Shown here: positions 6,126 through 14,772 of the stretch, one piece after another
How the letters are laid out: each line of letters opens with the position of its first letter
How positions within the stretch are numbered: the stretch's first letter is position 1
Translations under genes and position numbers: made by a program
Source: Campylobacterota bacterium
GTDB taxonomy: Bacteria > Campylobacterota > Campylobacteria > Campylobacterales > JALSKU01
Length of the DNA stretch: 15,232 nt
Assembly (NCBI GenBank): GCA_013153915.1
Contig: JAADDL010000068.1
Span: 1 to 15,232 of the forward strand
Direction: 5' to 3'
The notes under the pieces: model-generated
Told to the model about the DNA's origin: nothing
Seen by the model: only the letters and a program-made list of their open reading frames with translations
The model's database searches: none

Positions 6126-9100
6126 CTTAGATAATCCTGTAAAGCTTTAGGCATAAAAACCGTATCGTTACTTTGCAACTCTTTTATGGACTGCAAAGCT
6201 ACCGTTGCCGCCGCAATAGTCGTAAAATACGGAATATTTAGCTTGATAACCGTTCTTCTTATCTCTTTTGCGTCGTTTTTACTGGATTTATTATCGCTTG
6301 TGTTGATAACCAAGGCTATTTCGTTATTTTTCATGCTATCTTGAATATTCGGACGACCTTCGCTTATCTTATATACAAACTCCGAAACCACTCCCGCTTT
6401 CTCCAACGCTTTATGAGTGCCTCCGGTAGCTACAATCTTAAAACCAAGCTCTTGAAAACCTTTACCGAGCATCCCCGCAAACTCTTTATCTATATCGCTA
6501 AGAGATATAAAAACGGTACCGCTTTTCGGTAAAATATTGCCTGATGAAAATTGCCCTTTCGCAAAAGATACGGAGAAATTATCGCTAATACCCATAACTT
6601 CGCCCGTCGACTTCATCTCAGGTCCCAATATCAAATCGGCACCCGTCAATTTATTAAACGGGAAAACCGCCTCTTTTACGCTAATATGGTCTTTGATATG
6701 GGGCTTTAATATACCGTTATCTTCGTAAACTATGGAGTTCTTATCATAGTACTTCAAAGCTTCTTCCAAATCGCCTTTAAACATCACCATAGTAGCCACT
6801 TTTGCCAACGGAATACCGGTAGCCTTACTCACAAACGGCACGGTTCTACTTGCTCTTGGATTGACTTCTATTATATACACTTCATCTTTATAGACGGCAA
6901 ATTGTATATTTAAAAGTCCTATAACTCCGAGATTTATGGCAATCTTTTTTGTTTGTTCCTCTACCACTTTTAAAACATTTTGACTCAAAGATACGGGCGG
7001 CAACGAACAAGAACTATCACCGCTATGGACTCCCGCCTCTTCAATATGCTGCATAATAGCGCCCAAATAGACCTTTTTACCGTCACTAATAGCATCCACG
7101 TCTATCTCTACCGCTCTATCCAAAAACTTATCTATAAGTACTGGCGAATCGTTACTAACGCTAACGGCTTCATTCATATATTCATTTAACTCGTCCTCGC
7201 CGTAAACTATCCTCATAGCCCTACCGCCAAGCACATAGCTCGGTCTTACCAAAACCGGATATCCTATCTCTTTTGCTTTTTTCAAAGCGTCTTCTTTGGT
7301 AGTCGCCGTTGCGTTTTTAGGCTGTTTTAAACCATTCTTGGCGGCAAATTCGGAAAACTTTTCTCTATCTTCGGCAACATCTATTACTTTTGCCGACGTG
7401 CCGATGATTTTCGCTCCTATCGAAGTTAATTTTTTAGCTAGTTTCAAAGGAGTCTGTCCTCCGAAATGCACTATGATACCGTCCGGTTCTTCTCTTTCTA
7501 CTACAGACCTCACTCTTTCAAAATCTATAGGCTCAAAATAGAGAATATCGCTTGTATCGTAATCGGTAGAAACCGTTTCGGGATTGCAGTTATACATGAT
7601 AGTTTCAACATTCATATCCTTAAGCGCGTAAGCGGCATGAACACAACAATAATCAAACTCAATACCTTGACCTATCCTATTTGGACCTCCGCCGAGAATC
7701 AAAACTTTTTTCTTATCGTTTCTTGAAAAATCATCCTTTACATACTCTCCGATAGGGGTGCTTGAGTATAGATACGGAGTCAAAGCTTTAAATTCCGCGG
7801 CACAAGTATCCACTTCGTTATATATGAGATTTACTCCGAGTTTTACTCTAGCATTTCTCACATCGTTTTCACTAACGCCTATATTGTCCTTTTCATTTAT
7901 CAGTTTGGCTATCATAGAGTCGCTAAAACCGTCACATTTAGCTTTTCTTAAAAGAGATGCGTTATTTAAGATATCTAAGTCTATCTCTTTTTCAAAAGAA
8001 ACTATCTCCTCTATCTGATATAAAAACCATCTATCTATCTTTGAGAGTTCAAAAACTTCATCTACGCTAAATCCTTCTCTAAAGGCTTGAGCGATGTATA
8101 AAATCCTATTTTCATTCGCCCTTCTTATCTCTTTTGAGATAACGTCCTTGCTTAAACCGGACAACTTCTCAAATCCGCAAAGTCCAGTTTCAAGGGAACA
8201 TAGAGCTTTTTGTATGGATTCTTTAAATGTCACTCCTATAGCCATAGCCTCTCCGACGCTTTTCATAGAGGTTCCCAAGGTCGAATCGGCTTGAGGAAAT
8301 TTCTCAAAGGTAAATCTAGGCATCTTAGTAACGATATAATCGATAGTAGGCTCAAAACTTGCCGTAGAACCGATGATATCGTTTTTTATCTCATCCAAAG
8401 TATAACCGACCGCAAGATATGTAGCGACTTTCGCTATAGGATAACCGGTAGCCTTTGAGGCTAAAGCGGAACTTCTACTAACCCTCGGATTCATCTCTAT
8501 AACGGTCATTCTGCCGTTTTTAGGATTGAGTGCGAACTGCACATTGCTACCGCCCGTATCGACTCCTATCTCTCTAAGTATCGCAAAAGAGGCATCCCTC
8601 ATCACTTGATACTCTTTATCGGTCAAGGTCAAAGCCGGAGCCACGGTGATACTATCTCCCGTATGGACACCCATAGGGTCGAAGTTTTCGATGGAGCAGA
8701 CGATGATACAGTTATCGTTTCTATCTCTTATAACCTCCATCTCATACTCTTTCCATCCCAGCAAAGACTCCTCGATGAGTATCTCGCCTATAGGACTCTC
8801 CTCAAGACCGTTTTGAGCCAAAGCTTTAAATTCATCGATATTGTAGGCTACTCCGCTACCTCCTCCGGCGAGGGTGTAGCTAGCTCTTATGATAAGAGGA
8901 AAGCCTATCTCTTCGGCGGCTTTTACGGCTTCTTCCATATTGTAAGCATATTTGCTTTTAGGCAAATCCATACCTATCTTTATCATAGCTTCTTTAAAAG
9001 CTTGCCTATCCTCTCCCTTTCTAATCGCCTCCGGGTTGGCTCCTAAAAACTTTACGCCCTCAAGCATACCTTTTTCATACATACTCATCGCCACATTTAA

Positions 9101-9385
9101 AGCGGTCTGTCCTCCCATAGTCGGAAGTATGGCATCAACCCCCTCTTTTTGTATGATTTTTGATATAACCTCTTCATTTATAGGTTCGATGTATGTTTTA
9201 TCGGCAAATTCAGGGTCGGTCATGATGGTAGCCGGGTTTGAATTGACAAGAACGACTCTATAGCCAAGCTCTTTTAAAGTCTTAGTAGCTTGAGTTCCGC
9301 TATAGTCAAATTCGCAAGACTGTCCTATGACGATTGGTCCCGAACCTATCAACAGTATGGTTTTTATATCTTCTCTCTTTGGCAA
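6122..9385 (-). CDS. carB: Carbamoyl phosphate synthase large chain
   Basis: Makes carbamoyl phosphate from bicarbonate, ATP and ammonia delivered by the small subunit CarA, feeding pyrimidine and arginine synthesis. The 1087 residues show the internal duplication of the family. The first half opens MPKREDIKTILLIGSGP with an ATP-grasp domain (RASYTLAGGGSG, EMNPRVSRSSALASKATG). The second half begins near residue 558 with KVLILGGGPNRIGQGIEFDY and has RPSYVLGGRAM and EVNPRASRTVPFVSKATG. A C-terminal MGS-like allosteric domain runs from about 945, with VFISLSDIDKEFA and ATGGTHKALE. Length is normal. The start is TTG at 9385: AAAGGA lies six bases upstream and the resulting N-terminus is the conserved one. 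carA is not here. The ribosome site overlaps the mreC stop, ten bases upstream. Confidence 0.98.
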   Translation of the reverse strand: MPKREDIKTILLIGSGPIVIGQSCEFDYSGTQATKTLKELGYRVVLVNSNPATIMTDPEFADKTYIEPINEEVISKIIQKEGVDAILPTMGGQTALNVAMSMYEKGMLEGVKFLGANPEAIRKGEDRQAFKEAMIKIGMDLPKSKYAYNMEEAVKAAEEIGFPLIIRASYTLAGGGSGVAYNIDEFKALAQNGLEESPIGEILIEESLLGWKEYEMEVIRDRNDNCIIVCSIENFDPMGVHTGDSITVAPALTLTDKEYQVMRDASFAILREIGVDTGGSNVQFALNPKNGRMTVIEMNPRVSRSSALASKATGYPIAKVATYLAVGYTLDEIKNDIIGSTASFEPTIDYIVTKMPRFTFEKFPQADSTLGTSMKSVGEAMAIGVTFKESIQKALCSLETGLCGFEKLSGLSKDVISKEIRRANENRILYIAQAFREGFSVDEVFELSKIDRWFLYQIEEIVSFEKEIDLDILNNASLLRKAKCDGFSDSMIAKLINEKDNIGVSENDVRNARVKLGVNLIYNEVDTCAAEFKALTPYLYSSTPIGEYVKDDFSRNDKKKVLILGGGPNRIGQGIEFDYCCVHAAYALKDMNVETIMYNCNPETVSTDYDTSDILYFEPIDFERVRSVVEREEPDGIIVHFGGQTPLKLAKKLTSIGAKIIGTSAKVIDVAEDREKFSEFAAKNGLKQPKNATATTKEDALKKAKEIGYPVLVRPSYVLGGRAMRIVYGEDELNEYMNEAVSVSNDSPVLIDKFLDRAVEIDVDAISDGKKVYLGAIMQHIEEAGVHSGDSSCSLPPVSLSQNVLKVVEEQTKKIAINLGVIGLLNIQFAVYKDEVYIIEVNPRASRTVPFVSKATGIPLAKVATMVMFKGDLEEALKYYDKNSIVYEDNGILKPHIKDHISVKEAVFPFNKLTGADLILGPEMKSTGEVMGISDNFSVSFAKGQFSSGNILPKSGTVFISLSDIDKEFAGMLGKGFQELGFKIVATGGTHKALEKAGVVSEFVYKISEGRPNIQDSMKNNEIALVINTSDNKSSKNDAKEIRRTVIKLNIPYFTTIAAATVALQSIKELQSNDTVFMPKALQDYLS

Positions 9386-9391
9386 TTTATA

Positions 9392-9397
9392 TCCTTT
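9392..9397 (-). promoter_or_regulatory. Ribosome binding site deciding the TTG start of carB
   Basis: AAAGGA on the minus strand, six bases before the TTG at 9385 and overlapping the TAA of mreC. The position supports TTG as the true start and couples carB translation to mreC. Confidence 0.65.
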
Positions 9398-10145
9398 ACG
9401 GTTTTGTAACTATATGAAAAAATCCCGGCACGGCAACTTTTGCGTACGGTTGCACCACTGCGCTCGTATATGACTCTTCGTTTAAAACTTTTGTAATTTT
9501 ACCCACTTTTATACCTTCGAAAAATATATTATCAAGTCCGCTGGTATAGACCTCATCCCCTATCTTTACCTTCATCCATGAAGGGATGTATCTTATTATC
9601 ATATCGTTTTTATCTCCGAAAATAACTCCCGGCAACTTTTTCTCTCCGATATATACGGAAAAGATACATTTATCGTCCCCTTGTAACAATCCCATAGCTC
9701 TTCCGTCTTTATTGACGACTATTCCGGCGCTATAGCCTTGATATAACAGACCGAATATCTTATCTTTTTTCAACCCCTCAAAATCAGTCCAAACTCTATT
9801 GTAATTTGCCAAATCCACATAAGAAACGGCTCTTGTTATATTTAATTCCGGGGTGTAAATCTCACTTTTATCTTTCAATAAACTATTTAGTTTTGCGGCA
9901 AACGCCGAAGAGAGCAATGCCGTTTTTCTGAGTGCTTTTACCTCTTCTTTGAGTCTTTGAATACTCTCTTTTTGGCTTATATATTTATCTTTAAAATTTT
10001 TTAAATCGTCCAGTAACTCTACATAATAACTCTTGATACCTAGAGTAATATCCAAGATAGGCTCTTTTATAACCGCGTTAAAATTATATTTTATCACCAC
10101 CAAAATAGTGATGATAAAAAGTATGAAATATCTATTTTTAATCAT
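9396..10145 (-). CDS. mreC: Rod shape-determining protein MreC
   Basis: Single-pass inner membrane protein of the elongasome that connects MreB to periplasmic wall enzymes such as PBP2. The 249 residues comprise a short basic N-terminus, one membrane segment (about 6-22), a coiled coil (about 40-78, with LKNFKDKYISQKESIQRLKE) and a periplasmic beta domain. The beta domain carries GLLYQGYSAGIVVN (132-145) and TSGLDNIFFEGIKVG (201-215), equivalent to the conserved TSGLDGIFP..G motif of the family. The ATG at 10145 overlaps the mreB end by eight bases, so the two are almost certainly coupled. The next gene is carB, and no mreD follows. Confidence 0.95.
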   Translation of the reverse strand: MIKNRYFILFIITILVVIKYNFNAVIKEPILDITLGIKSYYVELLDDLKNFKDKYISQKESIQRLKEEVKALRKTALLSSAFAAKLNSLLKDKSEIYTPELNITRAVSYVDLANYNRVWTDFEGLKKDKIFGLLYQGYSAGIVVNKDGRAMGLLQGDDKCIFSVYIGEKKLPGVIFGDKNDMIIRYIPSWMKVKIGDEVYTSGLDNIFFEGIKVGKITKVLNEESYTSAVVQPYAKVAVPGFFHIVTKP

Positions 10146-11172
10146 TTATAACTTGTCTTAGAAGTTTTATCTCCTCCAAAACTCTTCCGGTTCCTTTCGC
10201 AACCGCCAACAAAGGCTCTTCGGCTACATATACGGGAAGTTTCACAAGTTCGCTTAGATACTTGTCGATTCCCCTTATCAATGCTCCGCCGCCCGTTAAA
10301 ACTATGCCGTTTTCCACTATATCTCCAGCCAAATCGGGCGGAGTTATCTCTAAGACATCTTTTAAAGCATCGCTTATCTCTTTCAAAGGCTCTCTCATAG
10401 CTTCTCTGATATCTTCGCTATTTAGCTCAACGCTTACCAACAATCCACTTATTTGGTCTCGTCCTTTTACGGTCATAGTAAGGTCTTCATCAAGTTTTAC
10501 CGCCGTACCTATAGCTATCTTGATACTCTCTCCCGTTCTATCGCCTATCAAAAGATTGTACTTCTTCTTCACATAATCCACTATGGACTGGTCCATCTTA
10601 TCTCCGGCTACTCTGATGGATTTGCATATAACCAAACCGCCAAGAGATATGACGCCTATCTCGGTAGTTCCTCCGCCGATATCCACCACCAAGTTTCCGT
10701 GAGGTTTTTTGATCTCAAGATCAGCCCCTATAGCCGCCGCCATAGGCTCTTCTATCAGATAAACTTCTCTAGCTCCCGCACTCATAGCCGATTCTCTTAC
10801 GGCTTTTCTCTCCACCTGAGTAAGCCCGTAAGGAACGCAGATAACAATCCTAGGTCTTATAAAACTTTTTCTTTTGTGAGCCTTCTCTATAAAATATCTT
10901 ATCATCTTTTCGGTCATATCAAAATCGGCGATAACTCCATCTTTCATAGGTCTTATAGCTTGTATATTTCCCGGAGTTTTACCTATCATCTCCTTAGCCT
11001 CATGACCTACGGCCAAGATATTGTTTCGACCGTATTTATCCTGCTGTATGGCTACCACCGACGGCTCGTTTATAATGATGCCTTTGCCTCTTAAAAGCAC
11101 CAATGTATTGGCGGTACCCAAGTCTATGCTCATATCGTTTGAAAAAAGTCCTATTATTTGATCAAGTATCAT
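10138..11172 (-). CDS. mreB: Rod shape-determining actin MreB
   Basis: Bacterial actin homologue that forms short membrane-bound filaments and directs lateral wall synthesis. The 344-residue protein has the normal length. Phosphate-binding loop 1 is DLGTANT (17-23), loop 2 is VVDIGGGTTEIGVISLGG (162-179), the catalytic region is LIEEPMAAAIGA (139-150, E141 in the place of the ATPase Glu), and the adenosine motif is ENGIVLTGGGALIRG (287-301). The first residues, MILDQIIGLF, could form a membrane-binding amphipathic helix. The ATG at 11172 has AAGAGG five bases upstream. It lies ten bases after clpX and overlaps mreC. Confidence 0.98.
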   Translation of the reverse strand: MILDQIIGLFSNDMSIDLGTANTLVLLRGKGIIINEPSVVAIQQDKYGRNNILAVGHEAKEMIGKTPGNIQAIRPMKDGVIADFDMTEKMIRYFIEKAHKRKSFIRPRIVICVPYGLTQVERKAVRESAMSAGAREVYLIEEPMAAAIGADLEIKKPHGNLVVDIGGGTTEIGVISLGGLVICKSIRVAGDKMDQSIVDYVKKKYNLLIGDRTGESIKIAIGTAVKLDEDLTMTVKGRDQISGLLVSVELNSEDIREAMREPLKEISDALKDVLEITPPDLAGDIVENGIVLTGGGALIRGIDKYLSELVKLPVYVAEEPLLAVAKGTGRVLEEIKLLRQVIND

Positions 11173-11182
11173 ACAAACCTCT

Positions 11183-12403
11183 TTATGCTATTTTTTTACT
11201 ATTTTTAATATACAGCGGTTGTGCTCCGCCCTCAACAACATCTTTCGTTATCACCACTTCATACCCCTCAAGCTCCGGAAGCTCGAACATAATATCCACC
11301 ATTATCTCTTCCATGATAGACCTAAGCCCCCTAGCACCCGTCTTTCTTTTGATAGCCATTTTCGCTATCTCCATCAAAGCGTCATCCTCGAAACTCAACT
11401 TTACGCCGTCAATCGCAAAAAGCTTTTTATACTGCTTGACGATAGCGTTTTTCGGCTTTGTCAAAATCTCCACCATATCTTGTTCCGTTATCTCGTTAAG
11501 CGTAGCTATAGAGTGCAATCTTCCTATAAGCTCCGGTATCAAACCGTAGTTTACCAAATCATCCGGTTCTACAAGCTCTATTAGATTATCCTCTTCGCTT
11601 TTATTTCTCTTTTCTTGGTTAAAGCCCAAGACATTGTTGCCTATTCTTCTTTTGATAATATCAACCAATCCGTCAAAAGCTCCTCCGCACACAAAAAGGA
11701 TATTTGAAGTATCTATCTGCAAAAACTCTTGATTTGGATGCTTTCTGCCACCTTTGGGAGATATATTTACCACGCTTCCCTCTATGATTTTCAAGAGTGC
11801 TTGTTGCACTCCTTCACCCGAGACATCTCTTGTAATGGACCTGTTTTCGCTCATTCTGGCTATCTTATCTATCTCATCAACAAACACTATACCTTGTTCG
11901 GCTTTTTTCACATCCCCGTCGGCTTCTTGCAAAAGTTTTGTTAAAATATTTTCCACATCTTCTCCGACATATCCCGCTTCCGTTAAACTTGTAGCGTCGG
12001 CTATGGCTATAGGAACATCCAAAAACTTTGCCATAGTTTGAGCCATCAAAGTCTTTCCGCTTCCTGTTGGTCCTATAAATAAAATATTTGATTTTTGTAT
12101 CTCGGTCTTGTCGTCTTTTATCTTATCTTTTTTAAATATTCTTTTGTAGTGGTTATAGATGCCTACCGCAAATATTTTTTTGGCTTTCGCCTGTCCTACC
12201 ACATAATCGTCCAAAACCTTTTTCAACTCTTTCGGAGTAAAAAACATCTTCTCTTCTATATTGGTATCGCCCTCTATCTCTTCGTCGCCAAACAAAATCT
12301 TATAGGCGGATATTACGCAATGTTCGCAAATACAAACACCGTTGCCTTCTATCAGTCTATTTTCATCGCTCTCTTTAGAGTTGCAAAAACTACATTTTTT
12401 CAT
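11183..12403 (-). CDS. clpX: ATP-dependent Clp protease ATP-binding subunit ClpX
   Basis: AAA+ unfoldase that feeds substrates to the ClpP peptidase. The 406 residues contain the N-terminal zinc-binding domain (C4, C7, C26, C29, with the E. coli spacing), Walker A GPTGSGKT (111-118), pore-1 loop GYVG (144-147), Walker B GIVFVDEIDK (171-180), the GGRKHPNQEF pore loop (218-227), the ClpP-docking loop LGF (259-261), and the sensor-2 region GARGLRSIMEE. All key residues are present, so this is a complete ClpP-partnering enzyme, although no clpP is in the window. The ATG at 12403 has AAGGA nine bases upstream. It lies 24 bases after lpxA and 10 before mreB, in the cluster order known from Campylobacter. 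Confidence 0.98.
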   Translation of the reverse strand: MKKCSFCNSKESDENRLIEGNGVCICEHCVISAYKILFGDEEIEGDTNIEEKMFFTPKELKKVLDDYVVGQAKAKKIFAVGIYNHYKRIFKKDKIKDDKTEIQKSNILFIGPTGSGKTLMAQTMAKFLDVPIAIADATSLTEAGYVGEDVENILTKLLQEADGDVKKAEQGIVFVDEIDKIARMSENRSITRDVSGEGVQQALLKIIEGSVVNISPKGGRKHPNQEFLQIDTSNILFVCGGAFDGLVDIIKRRIGNNVLGFNQEKRNKSEEDNLIELVEPDDLVNYGLIPELIGRLHSIATLNEITEQDMVEILTKPKNAIVKQYKKLFAIDGVKLSFEDDALMEIAKMAIKRKTGARGLRSIMEEIMVDIMFELPELEGYEVVITKDVVEGGAQPLYIKNSKKIA

Positions 12404-12427
12404 ATATTCGTATCCTTGGAAAATTTT

Positions 12428-13210
12428 TTACGAGTGCCTATCAAAAGGTATTCCTCTTTTTGTATCTTTAATAAATTCACAAAGTTTTCTAACTTTATCG
12501 TTGTCGCTACTTTTTAACACCTCTTCAACACTCTCTTTTATAGGTTTATTTGACCTAAATATAGCGTTATAAGCTTTTTTCAACTCGTTTATATCGTCTC
12601 TTTCAAACCTTCTTCTAAGCCCCACCAAATTCAAGCCTTTTATTTTCGCCCTATTGCCTTCGGCAAGACAATACGGAGGTATATCTTGGCTAACCGCACT
12701 CGCTCCGCCTATCATAACGCTCTCGCCTATCTTTACAAATTGATGTATGGGAGTTAAACCGCCGACAACGGTAAAATCTCCTATCTCCACATGGCCCGCT
12801 AAGGTTGCAGCGTTTGCGAGTATGACATTGTTTCCTATGACGCAGTCATGAGCTATATGGCAGTATGCCATGATGTAGTTATTATCGCCAAGTAGCGTCA
12901 CTTTATCCTGTTTTAGAGTGGGCAGGTTGATGGTGACGTACTCTCTTATGATATTATTTTTTCCGATTATCAACTTACCGCAAACACCTTTATAGGATAC
13001 ATCTTGAGGAAAGTTTCCGACTACCGCATAAGAGTGTATCTGAGAATTTTCTCCGATATCGGTTTCGCCTCTTACTTGCGCCCCTTGAAAAACCTTTACA
13101 CCGTTAGCAAGCTTTGCTTGTGAGCCTACAAAAGCAAAATCTCCTATCTCGACATCCTCTCCTATCACCGCACCCTTTTCTATAATGGCGCTGTTAGCTA
13201 TCTTGCTCAT
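12428..13210 (-). CDS. lpxA: UDP-N-acetylglucosamine O-acyltransferase
   Basis: First enzyme of lipid A synthesis: transfers a 3-hydroxyacyl chain from ACP to the sugar 3-position of UDP-GlcNAc, or of a UDP-GlcNAc3N-type substrate in some relatives. The 260-residue protein is a left-handed beta-helix trimer subunit, visible as hexapeptide repeats through about residue 185 (for example IGEDVEIGDFAFVG, then IGNNVILANAATLAGHVEIG), followed by a helical tail. The catalytic His is H121 in CHIAHDC. IPPYCLAEGN and LRRRFERDD are typical. G169, at the position of the E. coli acyl-length ruler G173, predicts preference for longer (about C14) acyl chains. One base separates it from fabZ. Confidence 0.97.
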   Translation of the reverse strand: MSKIANSAIIEKGAVIGEDVEIGDFAFVGSQAKLANGVKVFQGAQVRGETDIGENSQIHSYAVVGNFPQDVSYKGVCGKLIIGKNNIIREYVTINLPTLKQDKVTLLGDNNYIMAYCHIAHDCVIGNNVILANAATLAGHVEIGDFTVVGGLTPIHQFVKIGESVMIGGASAVSQDIPPYCLAEGNRAKIKGLNLVGLRRRFERDDINELKKAYNAIFRSNKPIKESVEEVLKSSDNDKVRKLCEFIKDTKRGIPFDRHS

Positions 13211-13211
13211 T

Positions 13212-13658
13212 TTACTTATCCACTATCATCGCTTTAAGTTCGGCTTGCGCCACAACTTTATCATCCACATAAGCTTTTCCGTCCAATACCCAAACGGCTC
13301 CCTTATGCTTTATAACATTTAGTTTATACACCAACTTATCTCCCGGTCTTACGGGTGACCTAAACTTCGCTCTATCAATACTCATAAAGTAAACAACCTT
13401 ATCTTGAGTATCGTCTTGTTCACTCGCCTCCATACTTTCAAACGCCAATATACCGCCGGCTTGAGCCATACCTTCTATAATCATAACCCCGGGATATATG
13501 GGATGATCGGGAAAATGCCCTTGAAAAACATGTTCGGCGATAGTGACATTTTTGTACGCCTCTATATATGTCGAGGGTTCTATCCGAGACACTCTGTCAA
13601 CAAGCAAAAATGGAAATCTGTGAGGTAGAATCTTTTGAATATCCATAATATCTAGCAT
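13212..13658 (-). CDS. fabZ: 3-hydroxyacyl-[acyl-carrier-protein] dehydratase FabZ
   Basis: Dehydrates 3-hydroxyacyl-ACP in fatty acid elongation, in the cytoplasm. The 148-residue hot-dog-fold protein shows LPHRFPFLLVDRV (11-23), the catalytic stretch GHFPDHPIYPGVMIIEGMAQ with H48 and E62, and FRSPVRPGD near residue 100. Length is normal. I chose ATG 13658 over the second Met at 13646 because homologues I recall start with a similar short MxDVM-type leader and an AAAGG lies upstream. It stands directly before lpxA, which uses the same hydroxyacyl-ACP pool, so co-expression would balance phospholipid and lipid A synthesis. Confidence 0.97.
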   Translation of the reverse strand: MLDIMDIQKILPHRFPFLLVDRVSRIEPSTYIEAYKNVTIAEHVFQGHFPDHPIYPGVMIIEGMAQAGGILAFESMEASEQDDTQDKVVYFMSIDRAKFRSPVRPGDKLVYKLNVIKHKGAVWVLDGKAYVDDKVVAQAELKAMIVDK

Positions 13659-13686
13659 ATTTTCAAACCTTTTGTAAAATTCATAT

Positions 13687-13692
13687 ATTTTA
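13687..13692 (-). promoter_or_regulatory. Possible -10 element for fabZ-lpxA-clpX-mreBC
   Basis: TAAAAT in the minus-strand context TTTTGATAAAAT lies in the 34-base gap between queH and fabZ, 28 bases before the fabZ ATG. It shares the TTTTGATA lead-in with the surE promoter. It could start transcription of the long downstream run, but the region is very AT-rich and there is no clear -35. Confidence 0.35.
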
Positions 13693-14772
13693 TCAAAATA
13701 TTACTAAATTTTCCCTAACATCTTGATATAATATAGAATCACAATATATTTCAAAGTCTGAAAAGTTTACGCTATCCACTACGACAAAAGCGGAAGTTGA
13801 AAAAAAAGAGTTTTCCAAAGTTGCTCTTAGCTTGCACTCTTCTTGAAAAGAAAGAGGCGAAAAATACAACTCTTTTACACTGCCGTACGAAGTGTTTGCA
13901 ATCTTATTAAATGTCTTTAAAGAGATAATCCTTATCTCTTCTTTATTACTATAGAATATATCTCCTATCTTTTTTGATATTTTCACTTTAGCTTTTTTTC
14001 TTTTTAAATGCGAATAGGCTAAAAAATATGAGGCTCTTACAACTCTATCCACCTTGATATAAGCTCTTAATAAACGATAATTTAAAAATCCCTCTTTTAC
14101 TATATCGTACTTTACGCCCTCTTTTTCGACGGAGTATCTTTTGCGGTAAAGTTCAATCCTCTCGGACAAAGAGTTTGGCAAGAGTTGGGCATTGACACTC
14201 TCAAGTAACTCTTGGGTTAGCCTGCCTTGAAATTCCCTCTGTTTTTTTAAGGCAAAAAGACATCCGCAATAATCTTGTTTATACAGCTTATCTCTTTTTG
14301 CCAAAGCAAATTGCTCTTGAGTGCCTCCTTTTTTCCTAAAATCCAAACAAACAAACTCCAAGCCGTATTTTTTAGCCAACCCGTCACCGACCTTTTGGAG
14401 CTGTTGTATGGATTTTTTCGGGCTTGTTAAAAGAGTGGTGGTAACTCTTTTTTCACCTATATCAAGAGCTTTTTTCATGCTTTCTTCAACTCTTTTATCA
14501 AAACATAGGGTACATCTTTTGCCTTTTTCAGGCTCGTTTTCATACCCTCTGACAAACTCTATCCAACTTTCATAGTCATACTCTCCCTCTATCAACTCCA
14601 CATTTAGCGTTTCACAACTTCTTTTAACATCAAGAAGTCTTAGGTAGTATTCGCTGTATGGGTGAATATTGGGATTATAAAAGTATCCTACAAGTTTTTC
14701 ATCGGGATATATCTTTTTTAATTTTTGTAAAAAAAAGTGGCTATCGACCGAACAGCATATGTGGACTAACAT
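13693..14772 (-). CDS. queH: Epoxyqueuosine reductase QueH with C-terminal extension
   Basis: Last step of queuosine synthesis: iron-sulfur enzyme reducing epoxyqueuosine in tRNA to queuosine, the non-homologous alternative to QueG. The first about 180 residues carry the QueH (DUF208) signature: the vicinal pair C6-C7 in HICCSVDS, FYNPNIHPYSEY (31-42), RCTLCF with C87 and C90, TTTLLTSPKKS (111-121) and DYCGC with C169 and C171. These cysteines fit the 4Fe-4S cluster and the adjacent metal site. Residues about 185-359 form a Lys-rich region that I cannot assign; it has few cysteines (C325 and C344 or close by) and no recognised motif. Relatives such as H. pylori have a similarly long protein as I recall. 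The ATG overlaps the bcp end by seven bases. Confidence 0.88.
   Translation of the reverse strand: MLVHICCSVDSHFFLQKLKKIYPDEKLVGYFYNPNIHPYSEYYLRLLDVKRSCETLNVELIEGEYDYESWIEFVRGYENEPEKGKRCTLCFDKRVEESMKKALDIGEKRVTTTLLTSPKKSIQQLQKVGDGLAKKYGLEFVCLDFRKKGGTQEQFALAKRDKLYKQDYCGCLFALKKQREFQGRLTQELLESVNAQLLPNSLSERIELYRKRYSVEKEGVKYDIVKEGFLNYRLLRAYIKVDRVVRASYFLAYSHLKRKKAKVKISKKIGDIFYSNKEEIRIISLKTFNKIANTSYGSVKELYFSPLSFQEECKLRATLENSFFSTSAFVVVDSVNFSDFEIYCDSILYQDVRENLVIF

Noticed and set aside
8606..9046. A 146-codon plus-strand open frame opposite carB
   Set aside because: Entirely antisense to the ATP-grasp coding region of carB and resembles no protein family.
10453..11094. A 213-codon open frame on the plus strand opposite mreB
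   Set aside because: It lies wholly antisense to a strongly conserved gene, has a composition typical of the reverse frame of such codon use (many Ser, Tyr and Phe), and has no ribosome site or recognisable domain.
13723..13732. TTGATATAAT on the plus strand inside the 3' end of queH, a good -10 match
   Set aside because: No plus-strand gene follows, the bases are explained by queH codons, and AT-rich DNA gives such matches often. An antisense transcript is possible but unsupported.
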